Assembly (NCBI GenBank): GCA_049999805.1
Contig: JBNGIO010006333.1
Span: 219,550 to 242,674 of the forward strand
Length of the DNA: 23,125 nt
Origin: Folioceros fuciformis
Taxonomy: Eukaryota > Anthocerotophyta > Anthocerotopsida > Anthocerotales
Reading direction: 5' to 3'
Shown here one piece after another: positions 1 through 8,990 of the stretch. The notes under the pieces are model-generated. The model did no database searches and had not been told where the DNA came from. It saw only the letters and a list, made by a program, of their open reading frames with translations. Each line of letters begins with the position of its first letter. Positions within the stretch are counted from its first letter, which is position 1. Both the position numbers and the translations under genes were made by a program.

Positions 1-1874
1 GAACACACTGCTGTCCATCCTCTTTCACGTCCTCAAATCTGAAACGAGAATCATACGCTTCCGACAACCATTTGCGGCCTACCGATGAGGCCAGCCCGGG
101 TGATCCAGATATCGGTCCCGATGTGCGGAGCAATCTGAAGCAAATGGGAGCCGTTTCGGGGCAACTGTTATAAGTGAGGGTACGCTGATGATGGTGAGGT
201 GTGAAATCAGTTCGCGCCATCGGCCAGTACCTGGTGGGAGCTCCAGGTCGCGTCCGGTAGGCGTGCACGTCTCCAATTTAAGTTGATCAGATCGCTACCC
301 GCTACAAGTACACTTCCACCTAGACCGTCGACACTGATGCTGCTCAAGGACGTCGACATCGTCCCCTCCTGCAGCCTCATCTTTCACGGCAATCACTCCC
401 AGTGCACCCATTTCAAACACAACTAACAACAATCTGAACCCGACATTCATCAGCCAGAGCTCTGAATGACGAGTTCCCACATTCCAGATGTGGGGCGCCA
501 ATTTTAACAACATGCTGGTGCAGAGCATCGGGCTAGAGATGGCCTCCCAAAAAACGGCGGATCGCCCTCCCTGCGCGAGGACACGGACCAGATCTGCCCT
601 GCCATTTTTATCCTACCACCTGGGCCATCCAGCTGGTGCAGGCAGATAGGGCAGAAGCGATGTGTGCCGATCCCCCAGGTGTCACGTTGGAGTCGCTACA
701 TCTCGATCACGTTGTCCCCAGCGGAGAAGGGAACGTTAGCGTTTCAAGCTTCGTCACCGTCAACGCCCGGCAGCCTGGCTGGATCCGCTGCCTGCAGAGT
801 TACTACATCACGATCACTGTGACCAGTCTTCCGGGGCCTACTCGGAAATCGCCACTGGCAGGCTCCCTCACTCCGAGTCTCTGAACTTGCCGAAAGCTGT
901 CAGCCATAGCTGCATACTAGCTTGAACTTTGACGTCCGTTCTTTGGAGTTTGCACCACCTTCCAACCTGATCAACGTTTCTTGTTTGTGCTTCCTTAAGT
1001 CGCAGGACTACCCTTGGCCATACTTCCCAGTGGAAACCATCTCCTCCTCTCCTTCCGATACTCTGCTCCCAGGGCAGCTTCTATTTCCAGAATGCATGGT
1101 TCGATGCCCATTTTCATCAGTGGGTATCGCTAAATTTGGCAACAAGATCTCAGTTGTGCTCGTGAACTCAGTCGGCAGAAATACGCCGACCGACGTGAGC
1201 AATGAGCTGTGAGCACATATCGTCGGTGGCGTCCCTGAGCATCGTGTGCTGGAAACTTTCCAGTCCATGCCGTCAAGCCTTTAATGCTTTCCTTCACGTC
1301 TGGCTCAGTTCAGTGATCAAGCCAGGACTATGGAGTTGATAACAAGCTGTCACCGATTGATTTCACATTTTGCAACTTCAAGCCGTGCTCCATTCCCAAG
1401 AAGGCATCACGTCCGTAAGCTCTCCTCGTTCATGGCCAACTTCAATGTGCTTCTATGGCAGCAGTTCCCATCACATGATCCTCTTGTCATTATCATCTGC
1501 AGTAGCCTCAAGGTTGAAGTACCAACGGTTGAATTTTCAGTACAGTTATACTAGCCCTAGATTCGTGCTTTCCTTATGCTCATGATCCTGGTCCCAGCTT
1601 GGAATTGGTCAGCAGATGGATGCACCTTGTTCATGTCGACCATGTCCCCGTCACGGTGCTCAAAGATAGCCCACAGCTTCATTTACTGAGGCCCTCTTTC
1701 TCCCATCCTGGAGGGGCATGATTGTGCGCTCTGATAGCTGATCTCACAGCAAACGATATCATTCACAGGCCAGCTGCTTCACATGGAATCTTTTACAAAA
1801 GGAACTTTGTGCTGCCTTACACTAGCTATGCAGAACGCTAGCTTCTGGGCAGAGGTTGGTTTTGAAGTGTGAGC

Positions 1875-1927
1875 TCCGAAGGTTCCACCACACCAGGGAC
1901 ACAAGCTGGTGTGGTGGAACCTTCGGA
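1875..1927. repeat. Perfect inverted repeat, 22-bp arms, 9-base loop
   Basis: The left arm at 1875-1896 is the exact reverse complement of the right arm at 1906-1927, with the nine-base spacer ggacacaag at 1897-1905. The arms are of mixed composition (about 60% GC), so this is not simple-sequence noise. Pairing stops immediately outside the arms. It could be a foldback relic, a cruciform-forming site or a small-RNA hairpin; the sequence alone does not decide. Confidence 0.9.
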
Positions 1928-3525
1928 TTGTAAGTCCTGTCATGTCTGCTCTTCTGAGCGCTGGCCCTAAAGCCGCGCTTGGCTATGGAAGGGAAGGAAA
2001 GTTTCGAACATAGTATACAGTGTCGCATGGCTCCGTAAGTATCTCCAAGTGGCCGGACACAGTCTACAGTATTGCAACCAGCCTGAGCCAGCAGAAAACC
2101 AGCTCTTTCTGCAGATCTTTCGCAGTCCGGGGGGTGGCCAGGGGCAAAGCACACGATGTCAGATGCCAGACATGTGTGTAGACCAGACCACCAAAAAATA
2201 AAAATGGTGTTTACATTGCTGGCAGGGTGGCAGGGCGCTGTAACAGTGGTGCAAGCACGATTTGTTACCTGGTGGCCGCACCTCGACGAGAAATCGGGCA
2301 ACTTGTCAGACGGTCAATGAGCTCACTGCACTGCCTCTTGAGAATCGGTGTCCAGCACCTTCCGAAGGCGTACGATGCCCGCGAATAATGCCCAACTCAA
2401 ATTACTTGTCAACTCCAGTGAGGCGAGACGCATGTCTAATGACCACAAACGATGATCGAGGGACCACTGTCACTTGAGATCGGGATAGCGGTGGATCAGT
2501 CATGCTGCACACCTTCGTGAGCAGAAAAGCACTTAGAAAACCAGGGGTACACGAGGTTCCCCTGGCCGGCAAGAAAGCGATCGGTGAGGAGACAGATTTA
2601 CTCTGAGCTTTACCTCATGTCAAGTTGTCGGTGACGGAGTCCGTAAAGTGGCGAACGAGGAGGTCCTGATGTGACATCGTAATCGGTAGGCACATGGGGC
2701 AAGCAAACGAGTGTCTGGGCTCGTGGTTAATTCTAGCACAGTTCAGCCACACATGCGAAGCAGAACCAGATGGTTGAGAACAGTGCCTCGATACTCCCTC
2801 CATCGGTAGAGCACTACTCAAAAACAATTAGTGAGGGAGGCCGGAGCCGGAGACATTGATGCTCAAAAGAGATATCTGTGGGTAGACGAGAGGAAGCGCA
2901 GGGAAGGAGAAGCAAACCTAGCAGCACGCGAGAACCTAAAGAGGACTGCTCACAGTGACGAAACAAAGTGAGACAGCTGCCCCTCTTTCCCCCGCAAGAT
3001 TAGGGTTATCCAGGCTTGCCAAGACGTCTGTACAAGCAAACAGCAAAACCTGGCATGAATGCCGCAGCTGGCTTGTCAGTTCATCGCGTATTACGACGAT
3101 TCCCTATTCACCCAAACGACAGAGAAGTCAGTGAGAAGATACCTCCACCAGTCGATCAGTGAGGAAGGTATCCATGAGCCGAGGAGACGCTGGAACGGAA
3201 ATGCAGGAGACATGCATAATAGCGGAAAGAGACGAGGTGTGGAATCAGGAGCACGGTTCCCACGTACGAAGGAGTTTGTCAGGGATGGTGGCAGTTGGAA
3301 GCATGCAACCCATGCCTCCTCCTGGCCTTTGTGGGGGGGCCAAATTTAGGGTTAGAGCGGCACCGACAGGGCAGCATGGCGCGGGATTCGGCACACGGGA
3401 CAGCTGGGATTGGGTTCCCGACAGGCTTGCAAGGCAGGTACGCGAAACGGGATGGCCCAAGGCACACGCTCCGACTCCTCACTGTAGCGCAAGTGTGTTT
3501 GTACTCACACCCATACATGAGTAGC

Positions 3526-3592
3526 TGGCTGGCTTGAGAGACTGGCAGTCGCTGGCTGGTGGCTGGCCGGCTGGCGGGTTGGCTGGGTGTCT
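3526..3592 (+). repeat. CTGG/GGCT-rich low-complexity tract
   Basis: Repeated ggctgg words, with variants such as ggctggcc and ggcggg, run through this segment. It looks like a decayed tetranucleotide simple repeat in non-coding DNA. Boundaries are approximate. Confidence 0.6.
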
Positions 3593-4599
3593 GGTGAAAT
3601 GAGCCTCTGCCCTCCCGTGCTTTGACAAAGTAAAGAGTTAGCAAGGATGAGAATCTGGCGACCGGGTCTAGGTCCCCACCCTGGACCGTGCATTGCAACT
3701 TGCGATTAGCAGTTATGGCTCAGGCCAATGAGTGGAGCCGGAACTCCGCACCGCTTCCCAACTCGGGTCTCGAGACACGAGCGCACTTGGAGGAGCTGGA
3801 AGACGAAATTCAATTATCCCTGGTATCGTGAAGCCCACTGCCTTCTCCCTCCCACACCATGCGTTCAGTCGAAACATCCTCCTAATTCATGTTTCCATCG
3901 ATTGACCGATGGTATTATATGCCCGAAGCATTAGAATAGTGTGAGACAAGTACAAGAGGGCATGATTGCGAGGCCACTGCCGGGGTGGACACAGCAACCA
4001 GTCAGGCGTGCATCATGGTACGACTCCCTGGAAGGAGTGAAACACCACAGCAGCAGCCATAGCCAGAGGTGCAGATTGCAGCATATGTACATTTATCTGT
4101 GTGATCTGCTACAAGGAGGGGCCAGGGCAAGTGCCAGCTGGGGAGACTTGGGGCAGTCCTGGGCAGCCTGTTGCAGCCTGTGTGCGACCCTGGGCCGCTG
4201 GCCTCCCGATTACACATCTGTATGTACACACAATGGGGATAAAAGAAACAAGCCGGGCCCCCCAGGGTGGCGTTTTCTGCATGCAACGGGGACGTGCGTG
4301 ACGGCCTGCGGGCGTCACCGGATCACATGAGGCCCTGCCGGGCCTTGCACGGCCCCGCGCCTGTAGGTTTTATCCTCCGGGTTTCGTCCCGTCTTCTTGC
4401 CGTGTAGCAGCCGGTGAAAATGCAAGTCGACGTGAGGCGGTATGGAGACTTAGGGGTGCGGTAAGGAAGGGCAGCTATGTGCAGTTGTACACCACCGAAA
4501 TTACTGGACCGGTTGTGCTGTGTGTCTTTGAGTTGGTTCTCACACGGGAAAGTTACCGGAGCCTGAGTGGCGGGGACGCGGGCTGCCGCGGGCTCCGCT

Positions 4600-5180
4600 T
4601 TAGGTGAAATGTGGCGCACCAGGCGCGGTCGACGCCGGTGAAGCCGCTGGTACAGAACCCCTCGATTGTCGCCGCCTTCTACTGCCTTCTCCTGGCCACG
4701 CGAAACACCTGACTCGTTTTCTCCTCCTTTCGACTCCCGTCGCACTCAGTTTAGCTTGTTCATCAGCCTTGGCCTCCGTCTCGGCTTTGCCATCGCTGCC
4801 GCCTTCGCCTTCGCCTCCGCTTTCGCTTTCGCTGTGCATTGCAAATTACATCGCATTGCGTTGATCGCAGCGTGCGCGTGCTCGGGGTCCTGGATTTCCC
4901 GCCTGTCCTCCCCTCGTTTTGAGCGGGAGCCGGGGCTGGATTCCCGAGCAGGAGTGGGATCCGCGGCCCGGTCGCCATAGCCGGGCTTGCCTCGGTGCTG
5001 CGCTAGGAAGGGGATTGGGGAGCGCCATGCGGCGCCAGCACCGCTGGCTTGCGCTTTTGGCAATTCTGGGCACGGGAGGTAGCGGAGGGTGGAAGGGGGA
5101 GGAGGGAGGAGGGAGGGGATTGATTGATTGAGGATCGGGGAGCGAAGGTAAGATCAGGGCAGGGCAAGGCAGGGCAGGCA
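4600..5180 (+). promoter_or_regulatory. Probable promoter and 5' leader region of the GT77 gene
   Basis: This GC-rich segment lies directly upstream of the GT77 start codon. It contains hexamer-like gcc-ttc repeats on the plus strand (about 4797-4835), followed by a purine-rich run (about 5085-5130) that leads into the pentanucleotide microsatellite. I see no convincing TATA box. The promoter assignment is inferred only from position and composition; no transcription start can be placed. Confidence 0.35.
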
Positions 5181-5247
5181 GAGCAGAGCAGAGCAGAACA
5201 GAACAGAACAGAACAGAACAGAACAGAACAGTGAACAGAACAGAGCA
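5181..5247 (+). repeat. Pentanucleotide microsatellite (GAGCA)n(GAACA)n
   Basis: Three gagca units (5181-5195) are followed by seven gaaca units (5196-5230), then a two-base interruption, two more gaaca units and one gagca. Imperfect gcagg units precede it from about 5157. It ends about 50 bases before the first in-frame ATG of the GT77 gene, so it probably lies in the 5' untranslated leader and would be length-polymorphic. The unit length of five means it is not maintained as a reading frame. Confidence 0.9.
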
Positions 5248-5299
5248 GAGGGGGCCTGCAAGGCGATCGCTTGGTTCGGCTTCAAAGCTTGTTCGTTTC

Positions 5300-8200
5300 A
5301 TGAAGGGAGACCTGCTGGATGGAGTGAGAAGGGTGGCCACCATGAGGATCAAGAGCTGGTGGCGCTTCTTCTTCTCGCTCCCCGCCTACTCGCTCTCCCT
5401 CGTCTTCGCCAGTATGGGGGTGAAGAAGGGATCCCGGATGCTGTGGTCCAACGGGCTGCTGGCCCTGCTGCTCATGCTGGCGCTGCTCAAGTTCGGCTTG
5501 CATGCCTTCAGCTGCTCCGGCAGGAGCGATAGCGGGGACTTCCGCTCTCGGACCGCGAATACCTGGGACTTGGAGTCTGTGTATCCGCGGCGCAGGATGA
5601 CGGAAGGTGCTGCCGGGGTCGCTGACCTCGGTGATCATGCCTCGTCTCTAACTTTCTCCGATTTGGATCACGGCCAGGAGGTGAACTTTTTGCATCCGAT
5701 GCTTCCGTGACTTGGCAGTTTGTGCGTGTCGGTCATCCTGCAGTTGGTCTGGAGCGGATGACTGCGCGAGCCTACCGCTTCGGGGCTGCCTGGCTGTGCA
5801 ATCATGAATGCGAGTGCTGCTTTTTGGTTTGGTGGCGGGTGGTGTGTCGTGTTACCGGGCCCGCCGGGGTGGGATGGGATGTAGGCGGGGGAGAACGGAG
5901 GAGGGCCCAACGGATGCCTTCAGCTGGTTCCCACCTTCATGTTGCGTTTGGCTCGCATTGCATTGCACGAATTGGGATCCGGGACTGCTGATGCAAGCTG
6001 GCTAGGGTTGTGGAATGATCCAGTCGGAATTGGAAGTGGGATTGGAGTTGGAATTGGGACTGACTTGCAATGTGCAGGAGTTTCGGGGTCATCCCACCAT
6101 GACCGTTTTCTGCGCACCCAAGGCGTTTGATATGGAAGACCCCAACGACCCGCAGCGTCGGGCTCTGCTGTCTTGGCTCAGGCTCAAGCCCAGACCCAAG
6201 GTTGTGCTCATGGGAAATGAGCCCACTTTGGAACAGGTTGCCAAGGAATTCCCCCAGGGTTGGATCAGCGTGGAGGCTTCCTTGGACTACAATATGAAGG
6301 GTATGCCCATGTTCCACAGCATGATGGCCAGGGCACGGGCTGCTGATACCAATGTCTCCATGATGATCAATGGAGACATTGTCCTGCTGGAGGTAGGTTT
6401 GCGCATGCACCACACCGTTGTTGCCGTGTTTCACCATCACTCGCTTTCGACTTCAGGCATGTACATCCTGTGCACATGGGAACTGACACTCTCGGCTATC
6501 CCAACGGGGCAGGATTTCATGGTGGCCCTGAGGAAGACTTTCATCACATTCGACGACTGGCTTCTTACCGCAATGCGATGGGACGTGAAGGATCTGCCCT
6601 ACCGATTCGAGCACAAGGGCTCTGGGGTTGTCGAGCTCATCAAATCCACCACAGGGCAGATCGTGTCCGACTCCGAGGTGGCTAGCTACGGCAGGGTGAG
6701 TTGTTGTTTGCGTGCATGCTCAATGACAATGCTGCATGAACGACCCATGAATCAATTCAGAGTTATACCTGGCTCCCTCCTGTTACCAGGCTCAAGGTAC
6801 CCTACACACATATGGAGGTGTGGACTTCTGGGCATGGAATGTACGTCGGTTCGAGAACGGGGAGGACCTGCCTCTTCACGCCACGCCAATGCCTCCCTTC
6901 AGCTTCGGCAGGGGCCGGTACGACAATTGGCTGACGCACCAGATTGTGGAGGAAGCAGGGAAGAGGGCTGTCATCGACGCCAGCAACGCCATCGTCAACA
7001 TCCATGTGGCGCACTCCTACGCCCATGTGGGCACTGGAGCCAATTCCGCCCCTGTCAACTTCTGGAGCTCCAACAAGAAGAACTCGTGGGAGGCGTTCGC
7101 CAACATCCTCCTCTCCCAGACGGTGGGCAGCTTCAAGAACCAGATGGGCACTGCTCTCCACATCCCCTACAAGATGATCAGCTGCTCCGAGTCCACGTAT
7201 GGTAAGCTTTGCCTCACCAAGAGGGTGAAAGCTGCCTCGTGCACCTGCGAGTACAGCTCCCACGTGAACAACACCCAGACGGAGCCCATGCTGGAGGACA
7301 ACGGCAGGTACACCCCATGACATGTATATGCCCCCCATGACCTCTTTGCTGTACGAGCCATTCTCAATTCGTGCATTTTAGAGAGCCCATTGTCGTGGCT
7401 CTGGAGTGGCGTGGAGGGTAGTGCCTGAAGAGCGTGTGCGACTGTTTTTGTGCAGATATCGATGTGGCTCGCTGTCCTTGGAACAGCCTTTCCGGATTAA
7501 CGCGGTGCCCAACAACAAGACGGTGCCGGGCCTTCCCCACACGCTGGAGCACCTGCTGCAGGAGGTGGCAGACGAGAGCAAGACAGTTGTGCTAGTGGCC
7601 GTCACCTCCCTGTACAAGGAGATGATGCTCAACTACATGTGCAGGGCGAGCAAGCTCGGGCTGCGCAATGTGGTAATTGCGGCGCTGGACGTGGGCATGT
7701 ACACGTACGCTTTCACGCAGGGGTTGCCGGTGTACTACGAGAACACTCCGGGCGTTGGACGCGTGAAGGCGCGTTGTGTGATGCGGGTGTTGGATCTGGG
7801 ATACAACGTGTTATGGACGGACGTGGACGTCGTGCTGCTACAGAACCCGCTCCCGGAGCTACTTGCCTTGGGGCCTGACACATTCCCGACCCTGAGCAAC
7901 GAGCCGAACGAGAAGCTGCCCGCCAACGGGCTCCGCCGAGTGGACGCTGGATTCTACTTGGCGCTGGCCGATCAGCGGACCAAGGATGTGCTGTCCGCCG
8001 TGGTGACCCACGCGGACTCAACGGGGCAGTCGGACCAGCTCAGTCTTTACGCCGTGCTGTGCGGCGTCAAGGGCGAGAAGCGGCATGGGAATTCCGAGTG
8101 CCGGCACGAGAACGGGCTCCGTTCCATCTTCCTTGAGCGAAGCCGGTACCCCAACGGAGCTGTGTACGGGCTATGGGAGTCTGCGAACACCACCGCTGCC

Positions 8201-8443
8201 TGCTCGGCGGCCAACGCCATGGTGCTGCACAATAACTGGGTGTCCGGCAAGCAGGCCAAGGTGGACAGGTTGGTGCGGAACGACATGTGGCTCTTCGACA
8301 GCCAAAGTCGAATGTGCGTGTACGACTGGCATCCCTGGCTCATTCGGAGGCGGGCTAGCTTTGCTGAATATAAGGCCACAGTGATGGAGGTACTGAGCAG
8401 CACAGGCGCCCTCAGGGAGTATTCCACCCGCTCTATGCTTTGA
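5300..8443 (+). CDS. GT77 glycosyltransferase, RAY1-like, Golgi type II membrane protein
   Basis: Five exons join in frame: 5300-5680, 6078-6392, 6513-6695, 6790-7307 and 7456-8443, giving 794 residues with GT-AG introns. The start is the first in-frame ATG; a second ATG at 5342 (ccaccATGA context) would remove 14 residues. Residues about 47-70 (LLALLLMLALL) form a signal anchor typical of Golgi transferases. Residues about 135-290 form a first GT-A-like domain (TVFCAPKAF, INGDIVLLEDF, MRWDVKD). The C-terminal part, from about 500, is the nucleotide-diphospho-sugar transferase (GT77) domain, with the metal-binding TDVDVV motif at D588/D590, then NPLPELL, DAGFYLA and HNNWVSGK. Arabidopsis RAY1, a GT77 beta-arabinofuranosyltransferase acting on cell-wall glycans, shares this order and the ending near RMCVY. 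Arabinosyl transfer here is inferred from that resemblance; donor and acceptor are not readable from sequence. The gene converges on the 2PGK-like gene, with 547 bases between stop codons. Confidence 0.87.
5681..6077 (+). other. Intron 1 of the GT77 gene, with a GGAATTGG-like repeat
   Basis: This is the longest intron of the gene (397 bases). The donor gag|gtgaac and acceptor tgtgcag|gag join codon to codon. Near its 3' end (about 6021-6061) it carries a decayed tandem repeat of ggaattgg/ggattgg words. Open frames inside it do not extend conserved protein sequence and are treated as intronic. Confidence 0.75.
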
Positions 8444-8990
8444 AGTAATCTAATTCTTGTGCAAAAGAACTTTTGGACGGTTTCGGAGGCTACTCGAAGG
8501 ATGTACCCCAAACCCTTCTCTAGTATATATATGAAACTAGATGATTCAGGCAGGAGCCAATAGGTACTATTTTGAACTGATGGCGAATTCTCGTCGAGGC
8601 AACTGTATGTATTGAGAACCGGCAGAACAATTTATCTTGGCAGATTTGGGCACTGTTTGTGATCGATGTCGGCAGAGATAGATTGCAGCCCCAACGAATA
8701 GAAGTGCACAAGTAATGGCTATCCATGATCTGCCATTGGCAGAACACAACTTGCAGGGAAACAGTATCCGGGTGTAGATAAGTTCACCAGGATGGCACCA
8801 AAAATTCAGATGAAAATGGCACTAAAATATACACAAAGTGTCACCGGCAGCCGGTGGGGTCCTAAGGACTGGGGCCCTCAAAATCTAGAATCCTGCTAGC
8901 CCGTTGTCAATTATTCATACTGTCAGATATTGCAACCCTTCCAAGTCGATTGCCACACTCGGAAGCGCGAGTTCCTATCTCGAAAGCGCC
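8444..8990. other. Convergent 3' region between the GT77 and 2PGK-like genes
   Basis: 547 bases separate the two facing stop codons, so this holds both 3' untranslated regions and terminators. It is AT-richer than the flanking exons, with a tatatata run near 8524-8531. I could not place a canonical polyadenylation signal with confidence on either strand. No gene is seen. Confidence 0.6.

Larger units (their letters stand above)
1..4600. other. Intergenic stretch with no recognisable gene
   Basis: I read both strands and found no open frame with a recognisable domain, no chain of exons that joins into a conserved protein, and no tRNA or rRNA. The open frames here are short (at most about 160 codons), Cys/Ser/Pro-rich and overlap one another on opposite strands, as expected by chance in DNA of roughly even base composition. 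Identifiable content is limited to a perfect hairpin at 1875-1927 and low-complexity CTGG-rich sequence near 3526-3592. A lineage-specific or non-coding transcript cannot be excluded. Confidence 0.5.

Noticed and set aside
1822-2301. Minus-strand open frame of 159 codons
   Set aside because: Cys/His/Ser-rich with no recognisable motif, and it runs through the perfect hairpin at 1875-1927, which is more easily explained as non-coding.
5231-5299. GTG start at 5231 for the GT77 protein
   Set aside because: Eukaryotic initiation at GTG inside a microsatellite is implausible; ATG at 5300 or 5342 is in the same frame.
7406-7455. Extending the last GT77 exon upstream to include the open frame before 7456
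   Set aside because: The preceding exon ends at 7307 in phase with an acceptor at tgcag before 7456; using it restores the Arg codon and the family-like RYRCGSL sequence.
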